Shown here one piece after another: positions 41,490-50,557 of a DNA stretch of 64,000 nt. This DNA comes from DATCMU01 sp036563245 (GTDB lineage: Bacteria > Pseudomonadota > Alphaproteobacteria > Rhizobiales > Devosiaceae). Below the pieces are notes generated by a model that saw only the letters and a program-made list of their open reading frames with translations, made no database searches and was not told the DNA's origin. Position 1 is the stretch's first letter, and each line of letters begins with the position of its first letter. A program made the position numbers and the translations under genes. The stretch is taken from contig DATCMU010000053.1 of NCBI GenBank assembly GCA_036563245.1, forward strand, positions 162,255 through 226,254. The letters are read 5' to 3'.

Positions 41490-42811
41490 AGAACGCGCTC
41501 TCCTTCTGCCCAGTTGTGCGCAATGCGGGCCCTGTGCCCGGGCACCGACCAGGGCCTTTTGGCCGTCCCGATCCTCTCGGCCACTTCAAGTCCGGCCTGC
41601 AATCCGTCCTCATGGAAACCGTACCCCATCCATGCACCGGCGAACCAGGTGTTCTGCACGCCCTGCACCTGCCAAAGGCGCTTCTGCGCCGCAATGGCAC
41701 GGGCGTCGAACAATGGGTGCATGTAGGTGGTGTCGTACCTGACCGCCTCCGGCGCAAAATCGCCGTGCGGATTGAGAGTGACAAACAGGTTCTCGGAAGT
41801 TGGAAGCGGCTGCAGGCGATTCATCCAGTAGGTGACGGAGAGCTTCTCCTCTTCGGCCCTGCCGCCGCTTATGTAGTTCCACGACGACCAGAGACGTTTT
41901 CGCCGAGGCATGAAGCCGGGATCCGTGTGGAGCACGGCGCGGTTGGGCGTAAACCGGAAGGCGGAGAGCACTTCACGCTCCGCCCCGGTCGCGTCCGAGA
42001 GCAATGCAAGCGCCTCGTCGGCATGGCAGGCCAGCACCAGCTCGTCGAAATGCTCGCGCTGCCCGCCTGCATGGAATATCTCGACGCCGCCAATGTGGCG
42101 GCAGACTGTTTCGATGCGCGCGCTGGTGCGGATGTCGAGGGGGACCTCGGCGAGCATGCGCTCCACATAGTTGCGCGAACCCCCTGTCACGGTTCGCCAG
42201 CTTGGCCGGCCGCTGACCTGCATCAGTCCATGATTGGAAAAGAACTCCACGAAGGTGCGCGCCGGGAAATCGAGCATGTTTCGCGCCGGGGTGGACCAGA
42301 TCGCCGCCGAGATCGGCAGAATGTGATCGGCCACAAAGGTCCGCGAATAGCCGAAGCGCTGCAGGAATTCCCCGATCGTCACATCGGGCCCCACGGATGC
42401 GACCTCTGCCTGTGCGTCGCGAAAGAACCGCAGGATGTCCCGCACCAATTGCCAGTGCTCGAGCCGGACGATGTTGCGCCGCTGCCCGAAAAGTCCGTTC
42501 AGATGAGCCCCGGAATACTCCATGCGTCCATCGCGGATCGAGGCGGCAAAAGACATGCTTGAAGGGGATGTCGTCACGCCGAGATGATCGAAAAGCGCGG
42601 TCAGGTTGGGGTAGTTGCGCTCGTTGTAGACGATGAAGCCGGTGTCCACCGCCACCGCGCCGTCGCCCGTTTGCACCGTCACGGTGTTGGTGTGTCCGCC
42701 AAGGTCGGCGGCCTTTTCGAACAGCGTGACCCGGTTGTCGCGGGCAAGCAGCCAGGCGGCCGAAAGGCCGGCTATTCCTGATCCGACAATGGCGATCTTG
42801 CGTGAATTCAT
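41474..42811 (-). CDS. FAD-dependent amine-oxidase-like oxidoreductase
   Basis: A 445-residue flavoprotein with an N-terminal dinucleotide motif GSGIAG (10-15), Glu32 for the ribose and the flavin-oxidase GGHTNTV stretch (39-45). It belongs to the family of amine oxidase/desaturase-like proteins paired with DUF1365 and CFA-like enzymes. Met1 was placed at 42811 because the longer frame to 42859 would include the RpoE-type promoter; no strong ribosome-binding site is seen. It is the first gene of the RpoE-controlled minus operon. An oxidation step in modified fatty acid formation is inferred. Confidence 0.87.
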   Translation of the reverse strand: MNSRKIAIVGSGIAGLSAAWLLARDNRVTLFEKAADLGGHTNTVTVQTGDGAVAVDTGFIVYNERNYPNLTALFDHLGVTTSPSSMSFAASIRDGRMEYSGAHLNGLFGQRRNIVRLEHWQLVRDILRFFRDAQAEVASVGPDVTIGEFLQRFGYSRTFVADHILPISAAIWSTPARNMLDFPARTFVEFFSNHGLMQVSGRPSWRTVTGGSRNYVERMLAEVPLDIRTSARIETVCRHIGGVEIFHAGGQREHFDELVLACHADEALALLSDATGAEREVLSAFRFTPNRAVLHTDPGFMPRRKRLWSSWNYISGGRAEEEKLSVTYWMNRLQPLPTSENLFVTLNPHGDFAPEAVRYDTTYMHPLFDARAIAAQKRLWQVQGVQNTWFAGAWMGYGFHEDGLQAGLEVAERIGTAKRPWSVPGHRARIAHNWAEGERVLWAAE

Positions 42812-42842
42812 GGCGTTGGCATTCCCCACACTGGACACGTCA

Positions 42843-42872
42843 GGGTTACGCATCGCCACGGCGAACGGATCA
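42843..42872 (-). promoter_or_regulatory. RpoE-type ECF sigma promoter of the oxidoreductase-DUF1365-methyltransferase operon
   Basis: On the minus strand TGATCC (42872-42867), an 18-base spacer and TAACCC (42848-42843) repeat the architecture of the rpoE promoter; both also read TGATCCGTT and TGCGTAA at the same offsets. It lies in the gap after recJ, about 32 bases upstream of the chosen start codon. The shared pattern makes RpoE control of this operon likely. Confidence 0.75.
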
Positions 42873-42885
42873 CCTGCCGGCGCGG

Positions 42886-44679
42886 TCAGAGCGCGGGAAT
42901 TGCCGCGTCGATGGCGCGCAATTGCACCGTTTCGCGCCCCTGCCAGTGATCGAGCCCCAGTGTGCCAGCGACATGCAGGGGACGCCCGTCGCGCGCGTCG
43001 ATCAGCGCTGCGCCCAGTTGGGTTGCGGCCGCCTTGAAGGCTATGCCCTTCAGCCGCGCGCCATCGTCCGATGACAACGAGAATCGAACGTGCCCACCCT
43101 TGCCCACCACCTCTGCGTGGCGGACACGGTGACTGGGAAAGGCGAAGATGGGTGTCGGATTGCCGGAACCAAATGGCCCCGCCCTTTCGATTTCACGAAC
43201 GAAATCCACCGATGCCCCCCGCGCCGTCATGGCTGCGTCTATGCCAAGCGTCGACCTGGCGCGCGCGGCCGACACCGCTTCGCCAAGCCTCTGAGACATG
43301 AAGGCCCGGAAGGGACCGATCTGCGCCGTTTGCAGCGTAATGCCGGCCGCCATCGCATGGCCGCCGCCCTTGACGATGACATGCTCGTCGACAGCCGCGA
43401 TCACCGCAGCGCCGAGATCGACGCCCGGCATCGACCGTCCGGAGCCAGTGCCCAATCCGTTGCGGCCAAGCGCGATGGCAAAAGCCGGCCGTTCGAACCG
43501 CTCGCGCAACCGCGCGGCGACAAGACCCACGACACCCGGATGCCATTCCTCGGATGCCATGACCAGAACAGGCGGCCCCTCGCCGCCACCGATCTCGGCT
43601 TCGGCGGCAGCAACGGCCATCTCCACGGCGTCCGCCTCGATTCGCTGGCGTTCCGCATTCAACTCGTCGAGCTGGGTGGCAATCGCGATGGCATCGTGTT
43701 CGCTGTTGGTGGAAAGCAGGCGCATACCCAGCGCCGCGTCACCGATCCGCCCGCCGGCGTTTATGCGCGGCCCGATCAGGAAACCAAGGTGATAGGGATT
43801 GATCGGTCCATTGATGCGCGCAGCGAGCGCCAGGGCCGATATTCCACTATTGCGGCCCTGGCGCATGATTTCGATGCCCCGCGTCACGAACGCCCGGTTG
43901 AGCCCCTTGAGCGGCACCACGTCGCACACCGTCGCCAGCGCCACCAGATCGAGCATTTGCAGCAGGTCCGGCTGCGGTCCAATGCCCTTGGCGCGCAGCA
44001 CCCGGTTGGTCGCAACCAGCGCCATGAAGGTTACTCCGGCGGCGCACAGATAACCAAGTCCGGATACGTCGTCGGGCCGGTTGGGATTGACCAGGGACAA
44101 GGCCGGCGGCAATTCCGCGTCGGATAGGTGATGGTCGATCACCAGAACGTCGGCGCCGCGTTCGCGGGCGTGGGCAATCGGCTCGCGGCTCGTGGTGCCG
44201 CAATCGAGCGTGACGATCAGGGTGGCTCCAGCATCGATCAGCTTGTCCATGGCCGCGATGTTGGGGCCGTAGCCCTCGAAGATGCGATCCGGAATATGGC
44301 AGTCCGCCTTCACCCCCATCGCGTCGAAATACCGGGTCATCAGCGCGCATGAACAGGCCCCGTCGACATCGTAGTCGCCGAACAGCCCCACGTGTTCGCC
44401 GTCCACGATGGCCCTGGCGAGCCTGTCGGCAAGGGCGTCCATCCCGGTCATGGTCGAGGGATCCGGCATCAGGTCGCGGATCGCGGGGCTGAGAAACCCC
44501 TCCGCGCCGTCTATATCGACGCCACGCGCCGCCAGAATGCGCGCAACGATTTCCGACAGTCCCGTGCGCTGGGACATGGCGGTTGCGGCGCGCATGGCCG
44601 CAAGGTCCAGGCGATCGACCCAGGGTCGATCGAGCACCGACCGCTCCACATTCAGGAAATAGCGCCGCTCGTCTTGCAT
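42886..44679 (-). CDS. recJ: Single-stranded-DNA-specific exonuclease RecJ
   Basis: A 597-residue DHH-superfamily nuclease that degrades single-stranded DNA 5' to 3' in recombination and mismatch repair. It has motif I DYDVDG (102-107), DHH (182-184) and a DHHA1 region with GGGHAMAAG. Length is close to the 577 residues of the E. coli enzyme. It lies downstream of glpX and the cupin gene on the same strand, an arrangement I associate with sphingomonads. Its stop at 42886 is followed directly by the RpoE-type promoter of the next operon. Confidence 0.95.
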   Translation of the reverse strand: MQDERRYFLNVERSVLDRPWVDRLDLAAMRAATAMSQRTGLSEIVARILAARGVDIDGAEGFLSPAIRDLMPDPSTMTGMDALADRLARAIVDGEHVGLFGDYDVDGACSCALMTRYFDAMGVKADCHIPDRIFEGYGPNIAAMDKLIDAGATLIVTLDCGTTSREPIAHARERGADVLVIDHHLSDAELPPALSLVNPNRPDDVSGLGYLCAAGVTFMALVATNRVLRAKGIGPQPDLLQMLDLVALATVCDVVPLKGLNRAFVTRGIEIMRQGRNSGISALALAARINGPINPYHLGFLIGPRINAGGRIGDAALGMRLLSTNSEHDAIAIATQLDELNAERQRIEADAVEMAVAAAEAEIGGGEGPPVLVMASEEWHPGVVGLVAARLRERFERPAFAIALGRNGLGTGSGRSMPGVDLGAAVIAAVDEHVIVKGGGHAMAAGITLQTAQIGPFRAFMSQRLGEAVSAARARSTLGIDAAMTARGASVDFVREIERAGPFGSGNPTPIFAFPSHRVRHAEVVGKGGHVRFSLSSDDGARLKGIAFKAAATQLGAALIDARDGRPLHVAGTLGLDHWQGRETVQLRAIDAAIPAL

Positions 44680-44738
44680 ATGCGAGGGTTACGCCATTTC
44701 AGGCGGCGCGGTCGAGATCACGATCTGCGCTTTCCAGA

Positions 44739-45206
44739 TCACGGCGCAAGGGGCGGACCGACCACAATCATCCCGTGGCGCCGGCTGAGATCGCGAAACT
44801 CCTGTGACAGCGGATCAACCATTTCCGAGGCAAAGAACCCTTCCATTGTGCCTGCAGGCAGGAAGGTCACCATCAGTTGCGCGGAGTCGGTCAGGTTGCG
44901 AAAGGCGTGTGGCACGCCACGCGGGCCGAATATGGAGTCGCCCGCCCGCAGGTGGTGCATCTGTTCACCCACCTGGAAACGGAACTCGCCATCAAGAACG
45001 AGGAACCATTCGTCCTGATCGAGGTGCAAATGCACAGGCGGCCCGCCCTGCTTGAATCGGTAGGTATCGAATACGCACAGCGCACCGCCGGTATCCTTTG
45101 AAGACACCTTGCAGTCGAAACGGCCGTTCAGGAAATTGACAGGGCTCGCGAACCTGTCACTTCCTGCCAACACCGCAAATGGTTCGACACCTGTTACGGA
45201 CGACAC
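44739..45206 (-). CDS. Cupin-domain protein
   Basis: A 155-residue single-domain cupin. Motif 1 reads GGPPVHLHLDQDEWFLVLDGEF, with two His and a Glu as likely metal ligands, and motif 2 GPRGVPHAFRN supplies a third His. I chose the GTG at 45206, 5 bases after AGAGGGGG; an upstream TTG at 45227 overlaps that site. Family members range from dioxygenases to sensors and isomerases, so no reaction is assigned. It lies between glpX and recJ. Confidence 0.75.
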   Translation of the reverse strand: MSSVTGVEPFAVLAGSDRFASPVNFLNGRFDCKVSSKDTGGALCVFDTYRFKQGGPPVHLHLDQDEWFLVLDGEFRFQVGEQMHHLRAGDSIFGPRGVPHAFRNLTDSAQLMVTFLPAGTMEGFFASEMVDPLSQEFRDLSRRHGMIVVGPPLAP

Positions 45207-45346
45207 ATATGCCCCCTCTTGAATCAACTAGAGCGGCAACGACGACATTGACTGAGCAAATATCACATGAGCCATCAGGTGCAGCAAGGTCAAAACGCTA
45301 TTCTTGGGTCCAATGGCGCGACACAAGTCGCCCGAAGCACCCGGGA

Positions 45347-46330
45347 TCAGCGGGCGTGTCGGGCGGTGATCCAGCGGGTTGTCTTGGACCAGGAGCGCAT
45401 CACGACGGTCGAGGTCTCGACCCAGTGCGCGCGCAGCTTTACGCCGGGAAGCATCGAACCGTCGGTGACCCCGGTCGCGGTGAACAGGACGTCGCCGGAC
45501 GCGAGATCTTCGGCGGCATATTTGCGGTTCGGGTCGCTGATCCCGAAACGGGTGGCGCGCTCGCGCTTCTCGGGCGTATCGAGGATGAGCCGCCCCTGCA
45601 TCTGCCCGCCAACGCAGCGCATCGCCGCGGCCGCCAGCACACCTTCCGGCGCACCTCCGGAACCCAGATAGATGTCGATCCCGGTTTCCTCGGGATTGGT
45701 GGTGTGGATCACGCCGGCGATATCGCCGTCGCCGATCAGCTTGATCGACGCGCCGACCGAGCGCAATTCTTCGATGATCGCGGCGTGGCGCGGACGGTCG
45801 AGCACGCAGGCAGTGATTTCGGAAACGGGAACGCCGCGCGCCTTGGCGAGCGAGCGGATATTGTCGCTGACCGACGCATCGATATCGACAACGTCGCTAC
45901 CATAGCCGGGGCCGATGGCGATCTTCTGCATGTAGACGTCAGGCGCATTGAGCAGGCCGCCGCGTTCCGCCATGGCCAGAACGCAGATCGAATCGTGCTG
46001 GTTCTTGGCGCAAAGGGTCGTGCCCTCCAGCGGATCGACCGCGATATCCACCTCGGCGCCCGTGCCGTGGCCCACGTGCTCGCCGATGTAAAGCATCGGC
46101 GCCTCGTCGCGCTCACCCTCGCCGATCACGATTCGACCGTTGATGCGCACGCGCTCCATCTCGCCGCGCATGGCCTCCACGGCGGCGTGGTCCGCCGCTT
46201 TCTCGTCGCCCTTGCCGCGCCAGCCCGCCGCAGCGATCGCCGCGCTCTCGGTCACCCGAACGAGTTCGAGGGTCAGGTTGCGATCGACGATGGCCGGGCT
46301 GCGATCCTCTTCGGTCTTGACCAGTTTCAT
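45347..46330 (-). CDS. glpX: Fructose-1,6-bisphosphatase class II
   Basis: A 327-residue GlpX-type phosphatase that converts fructose 1,6-bisphosphate to fructose 6-phosphate in gluconeogenesis. Metal-binding motifs include VIGEGERDEAPM and DPLEGTT; the C-terminal GVTDGSMLPGV stretch is also typical. It follows the homoserine dehydrogenase gene by 78 bases on the same strand. No sign of truncation. Confidence 0.96.
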   Translation of the reverse strand: MKLVKTEEDRSPAIVDRNLTLELVRVTESAAIAAAGWRGKGDEKAADHAAVEAMRGEMERVRINGRIVIGEGERDEAPMLYIGEHVGHGTGAEVDIAVDPLEGTTLCAKNQHDSICVLAMAERGGLLNAPDVYMQKIAIGPGYGSDVVDIDASVSDNIRSLAKARGVPVSEITACVLDRPRHAAIIEELRSVGASIKLIGDGDIAGVIHTTNPEETGIDIYLGSGGAPEGVLAAAAMRCVGGQMQGRLILDTPEKRERATRFGISDPNRKYAAEDLASGDVLFTATGVTDGSMLPGVKLRAHWVETSTVVMRSWSKTTRWITARHAR

Positions 46331-46408
46331 GTGTCCTGCGACCGCTTGCCGGGCCGCCCCCTAGTTAGCCGGCAGAGGTCCTGCCGCCGTGTGAAGAAAC
46401 CTGAGGTC

Positions 46409-47917
46409 TCAGAGCGCTTCGATGCGGATCAACTGCGGCTTGCCAGCAGTGAACCCATCCTCCGCGATCCGCTTGAGTGCCTCGCGGACGGTCTGCTCCA
46501 TCGTCTCGTGGGTGATCAGCACTACGGTCCGCACGGGCTCGCCGCCGTCGGAAGGATTGATAACACGCAGGTCCGGACGCTGAATGACACTCTCGAGCGA
46601 GATGCCGCTTTCCGCCATTCGTGTCGCTATAGCAGCCAGCGCCCCGGGAACATCCTTGGCATTTAGTCTAATGTAGTATCCGCCGGCGTGGGCCCGCATC
46701 GGCGCGCGGACATAGGCCGCCAGTTCGGTCGATGGCACGCCCAGCGGCGGCACGCGCGAATCCCGCGCAATGTCGAGGATGTCGGAGAGAACCGACGCGG
46801 CGGTAGCCGATCCGCCCGCGCCGGGGCCGGCCAGCAGCAATTCGTGAACCTGGTCCGTCTCCAGCGCGATGGCGTTGAGAACCCCATCGACGCCCGCGAT
46901 GGCGCTGTGGCGCGGCACGAGCGTGGGGTGCACACGCTGCTCGATCCCGTCGCTCGAGCGCTGCGCCAGGCCCAGAAGCTTGATCTTGTAGCCCAGATCC
47001 GCCGCGACCTTGAGATCGGCCTGGGTGATGCCGGTGATTCCCTCGACAAAGATCTGATCGGCGGCGATCTCCACGCCAAAGCTGAGGCTGGTCAGGATGG
47101 CCAGCTTGTGGGCGGTATCATATCCCTCGATATCGAAGGTGGGGTCGGCCTCGGCATAGCCGAGTTCCTGCGCCTCCTTCAGGCAATCCTCGAACGAGAT
47201 GTTCTCCTCGCCCATCCGCGTCAGGATGTAGTTGCAGGTTCCATTCATGATCCCGTAAACGCGGTGTATGCGGGCGCTTCCCAGCCCCTCGCGCAGGGTC
47301 TTGATAACCGGGATACCGCCAGCGACCGCTGCCTCGAACCCCAGTTGGGCGCCCGTCGATTCCGCGATCTGCGCCAGGCTCACGCCATGCTTGGCCAGCA
47401 GCGCCTTGTTGGCCGTCACGACGGGACGACCTGCATCGAGTGCAGCCTTTACCGCAGCAAAGGCCGGGCCATCTTCCCCGCCGATCAGTTCGACGAACAG
47501 GTCGATGGATTCCGAGCGCGCCAGGGCAACCGGATCATCGAACCATTCGAGTCCGGATATGTCGATCCCCCTGTCGCGCGACCGCGAGCGCGCGCTGACG
47601 GCGGTCACCGAGAGCTTGCGCCCGAGCTTGCGGGACAGCATTTCGCCGTCGCGTTGCAGGATGCCGACCAGGGCCGCACCTACGACGCCAAGGCCCGCCA
47701 CCCCAACCCGCAGGGGACGCAACACGGCCGGTTCGGCCGCGTCCTGCATTGCCTTGAGTATCCTGGCGCGGGTATCGGAGCGCGGTTCACGCCCCTCACG
47801 AAGGTCGAAGACGAATAGCGGATCGCCCGCGATCTCGCGCCCAAAACGGGTCGGAGACCAGCCACGCGCACCAATGAAGGCCTCGACGGCCTGACGGAAA
47901 CTGTCGATATCGCTCAT
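46409..47917 (-). CDS. hom: Homoserine dehydrogenase with an extra HTH-like N-terminal domain
   Basis: The main body is homoserine dehydrogenase (aspartate semialdehyde to homoserine): NAD loop GLGVVG (75-80), AVAGGIPVIKTLREGL and NGTCNYIL in the catalytic domain, and a C-terminal ACT domain (about 425-500). At 502 residues it is about 65 longer than usual. Residues 1-58 are an additional domain (SPTRFGREIAGDPLFVFDLREG) that resembles small alphaproteobacterial HTH-type DNA-binding proteins. Met57 at 47749 could start a normal-length enzyme, but has only a weak site (AAGG, 2 bases away). The outer ATG at 47917 lacks a clear ribosome-binding site too. Confidence 0.9.
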   Translation of the reverse strand: MSDIDSFRQAVEAFIGARGWSPTRFGREIAGDPLFVFDLREGREPRSDTRARILKAMQDAAEPAVLRPLRVGVAGLGVVGAALVGILQRDGEMLSRKLGRKLSVTAVSARSRSRDRGIDISGLEWFDDPVALARSESIDLFVELIGGEDGPAFAAVKAALDAGRPVVTANKALLAKHGVSLAQIAESTGAQLGFEAAVAGGIPVIKTLREGLGSARIHRVYGIMNGTCNYILTRMGEENISFEDCLKEAQELGYAEADPTFDIEGYDTAHKLAILTSLSFGVEIAADQIFVEGITGITQADLKVAADLGYKIKLLGLAQRSSDGIEQRVHPTLVPRHSAIAGVDGVLNAIALETDQVHELLLAGPGAGGSATAASVLSDILDIARDSRVPPLGVPSTELAAYVRAPMRAHAGGYYIRLNAKDVPGALAAIATRMAESGISLESVIQRPDLRVINPSDGGEPVRTVVLITHETMEQTVREALKRIAEDGFTAGKPQLIRIEAL

Positions 47918-48018
47918 GCGGCGATATCTATAGGATTATTCCTGCAGGTCAATAGGTCTTGCCTGGCGCGCCAGTTTCGCCGAACGCTCAGGTCTTCAGC
48001 AAGAGGTCCTGGAGGCGG

Positions 48019-49233
48019 CTATTTCGCTTGTGCGAGAGACACCACGTTGCCGCCGCTTGCGCCCCCGAGGAACTTCTTGATGTTCCGCGCCGCCTGGCGA
48101 ATGCGCTGTTCGTTCTCCACCATGGCGATGCGCACGTACTGGTCGCCATATTCGCCAAAGCCGAGGCCGGGAGCCACCGCAACCGCGGCTTCGGTGATCA
48201 GAAGCTTGGCGAACTCCACCGACCCGAGTTCGGCATACTGGTCCGGGATCGGCGCCCATGCGAACATGGTCGCTGGCGGCGACGGCACATTCCATCCGGC
48301 CCGGCCAAAGCTCTCCACCAGCACATCGCGGCGGGACCGATAGATCTCGCGCATCTCCTCTATACACTCGTCCGAGCCGTTGAGGGCGGCGGCGGTGGCG
48401 ACCTGGATAGGCGTGAACGCGCCATAGTCGAGATAGGACTTCACGCGGGCGAGCGCGGCGATGAGCCGCTCGTTGCCTACGGCAAAACCCATGCGCCAGC
48501 CGGGCATCGAATAGGTCTTGGACATGGACGTGAATTCAACCGCGATGTCCATCGCGCCGGGCACTTCGAGGACGGAGGGCGGCGGATTGCCATCGAAATA
48601 GACCTCGGAATAGGCAAGGTCGGACAGGATGAAGATTTCCTGTTCGCGGCAATACCTGACGACCTCCTTGTAGAAGTCGAGATCGGCCACATAGGCGGTC
48701 GGGTTCGACGGGTAGTTCAGAATCAGGGCAATCGGCTTGGGGATCGAGTGCCGCACGGCCCGGTCAAGGGCGCGCATGAAATCCTCGTTCGGCTCGGCCG
48801 GCATCGAGCGCACGACACCGCCGGACATGATGAAGCCAAAGGAATGGATCGGATAGGTCGGATTGGGCACAAGCACCACGTCGCCCGGGGCGGTGATCGC
48901 CTGCGCCATGTTGGCGAAGCCTTCCTTGGACCCAAGCGTGGCGACGACCTGGGTATCGGGATTGAGTTTCACCCCGAAGCGCCGGCCATAGTACGAAGCC
49001 TGAGCCTTGCGCAGCCCGGGAATTCCCTTGGATGCCGAGTAGCGGTGGGTGCGCGGGTCCTTCACCGTCTCCTTGAGCTTGTCCACGATGTGCTGCGGGG
49101 TGGGCAGGTCGGGGTTGCCCATGCCGAGATCGATGATGTCCACTCCTGCCGCGCGCGCCTTCGCCTTGATCGGGTTGATGTGCTCGAACACGTAAGGCGG
49201 CAGACGACGAATACGGTGGAATTCCTCGGTCAT
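48019..49233 (-). CDS. PLP aminotransferase, AlaC/LL-diaminopimelate-aminotransferase-like
   Basis: A 404-residue fold-type I aminotransferase. The PLP lysine is Lys239 (TSMSKTYSMPGWRMGF); NYPSNPT (173-179), Asp205 and Tyr208 complete the cofactor site. Similarity is to the AlaC alanine-pyruvate transaminase and LL-diaminopimelate aminotransferase branch. The ATG follows AGAGGAA. It precedes hom by 101 bases on the same strand, an amino-acid-biosynthesis neighbourhood. Whether it acts on alanine, glutamate or diaminopimelate is not decided. Confidence 0.9.
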   Translation of the reverse strand: MTEEFHRIRRLPPYVFEHINPIKAKARAAGVDIIDLGMGNPDLPTPQHIVDKLKETVKDPRTHRYSASKGIPGLRKAQASYYGRRFGVKLNPDTQVVATLGSKEGFANMAQAITAPGDVVLVPNPTYPIHSFGFIMSGGVVRSMPAEPNEDFMRALDRAVRHSIPKPIALILNYPSNPTAYVADLDFYKEVVRYCREQEIFILSDLAYSEVYFDGNPPPSVLEVPGAMDIAVEFTSMSKTYSMPGWRMGFAVGNERLIAALARVKSYLDYGAFTPIQVATAAALNGSDECIEEMREIYRSRRDVLVESFGRAGWNVPSPPATMFAWAPIPDQYAELGSVEFAKLLITEAAVAVAPGLGFGEYGDQYVRIAMVENEQRIRQAARNIKKFLGGASGGNVVSLAQAK

Positions 49234-49311
49234 GGTTTCCTCTGCGGCCCGTCAGGGGCCGGTCTCTCCGGTGGTTCGGGCGCACTGCGCACCCGCAACG
49301 CGGATATCCTT

Positions 49312-49328
49312 TGGCACCAATTGTGCCA
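49312..49328. promoter_or_regulatory. Perfect inverted repeat upstream of the aminotransferase
   Basis: TGGCAC (49312-49317) and GTGCCA (49323-49328) flank CAATT. It lies in the 138-base gap between argC and the aminotransferase start, about 80 bases upstream of the latter. It could be an operator for a dimeric regulator; it resembles only the -24 half of a sigma-54 promoter. Confidence 0.3.
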
Positions 49329-49371
49329 TGAATATGGTTTTCAAAGTTATTACAGCTCGCGACAGCCCGTA

Positions 49372-50424
49372 TCAGGGAAAGAGCGGCAGAGCCTCGAGCC
49401 CCGTGGTCTCGGGGAACCCGAACGCCACGTTGAAGTTCTGGATCGCCTGCCCCGCGCTACCCTTGACGAGGTTGTCGATGGCCGCGATCACGATGGCCCG
49501 CCCCGGTATACGGTCGTCGAAAGCATTGAGCAGCGCCAGGTTGGAGCCGCGCACGTGGCCCGTCGCGGGGATTTCGCCCGGTTGGGCGATGACCACGAAG
49601 GGCTCTCCGGCATAGGCCCTGGACCACGCGGCCCGCAGGTCGGCGGCGCTGGTGGCCTTGCCGAGCCGGACGTGAGCGGTGATGAGTTCACCACGGCTCA
49701 TCGGGATCAGGTGCGGCGTGAAGTTGACCGTGACCTGCGTGCCCGCGGCCTTGGAGATCTCCTGCTCGATTTCAGGCGCGTGGCGATGCTTGCCTATGGA
49801 ATAGGGGCTTACGCTCTCGCCGGCCTCGGCGAACAGGGTGTTCTGCTTGAGGCCCCTGCCCGCGCCGGTTATGCCGGACTTGGCATCGATGATCAGGTCG
49901 CCGGTCGAGATCCCCCCCTCCCGGATCAACGGCAGAAGCGCAATCAGCACAGCGGTGGGATAGCACCCCGGACAGGCGATGATCGGGGCCGTGGCGATTC
50001 TTTCGCGATTGTGCTCGGTCAGGCCGTAGGCGGCCTCTTTCTGCAACTCGGGCGCCACATGCTCGGCGCCATACCATTGCGCATAGGTCGCCGGATCCTC
50101 GATCCGGTAGTCGGCGGACATGTCGATCACCCGCACATTGGGGGCGTCGGCCCGGATCTGCTTGATGATCGCCTGGCTCGCGCCATGCGGGAGACCGCAG
50201 AACACGACATCGACCGATTTCCAGTCTACCGCTTCATTGGTCACCAGATCCGGCAGGCCGGCACTTGCCAAGTGAGGGAAGACTGCCGACATGGGTTTGC
50301 CGGCATGGGTGTTTGCCGTCAACGCCACGAAACGCAGGCCCGGATGGCGAACGCCAAGACGCAGAAGATCTGCGCCGGTATATCCGGAAGCACCAAGCAG
50401 GGCGGCATTGACTGGAGACGGCAT
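49372..50424 (-). CDS. argC: N-acetyl-gamma-glutamyl-phosphate reductase
   Basis: A 350-residue ArgC of the longer type, which reduces N-acetylglutamyl phosphate to the semialdehyde in arginine synthesis. It shows the NADP loop GASGYTG (11-17), catalytic Cys154 in CPGCYPT and a typical PHLIPMSRGE stretch. It is monocistronic in appearance and divergent from the glucosyltransferase gene at 50558. Confidence 0.95.
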   Translation of the reverse strand: MPSPVNAALLGASGYTGADLLRLGVRHPGLRFVALTANTHAGKPMSAVFPHLASAGLPDLVTNEAVDWKSVDVVFCGLPHGASQAIIKQIRADAPNVRVIDMSADYRIEDPATYAQWYGAEHVAPELQKEAAYGLTEHNRERIATAPIIACPGCYPTAVLIALLPLIREGGISTGDLIIDAKSGITGAGRGLKQNTLFAEAGESVSPYSIGKHRHAPEIEQEISKAAGTQVTVNFTPHLIPMSRGELITAHVRLGKATSAADLRAAWSRAYAGEPFVVIAQPGEIPATGHVRGSNLALLNAFDDRIPGRAIVIAAIDNLVKGSAGQAIQNFNVAFGFPETTGLEALPLFP

Positions 50425-50557
50425 GACTCTTGCCCTTGGGTATCGATTGTGTAATTGAAGCGGAGACGCGAGGAGCCGTTTCTACTTGCACGTTCGGGCG
50501 ATGTAAATGGCCGGTGGGCGGGACCCGCCGCCTCGTCTGTGAGTTGTGAGGGTATCG

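Noticed and set aside
45179..46666. A 495-codon plus-strand frame opposite glpX
   Set aside because: Antisense to a fully conserved GlpX protein; composition is His/Arg/Asp-rich without domains.
49312..49328. A sigma-54 promoter at the TGGCAC palindrome
   Set aside because: TGGCAC fits the -24 element, but the -12 region reads GTGCC rather than TTGCA/T.
47959..50454. An 831-codon plus-strand frame opposite the aminotransferase and argC
   Set aside because: It spans two convincing minus-strand genes and their intergenic gap, which a real gene would not mirror.
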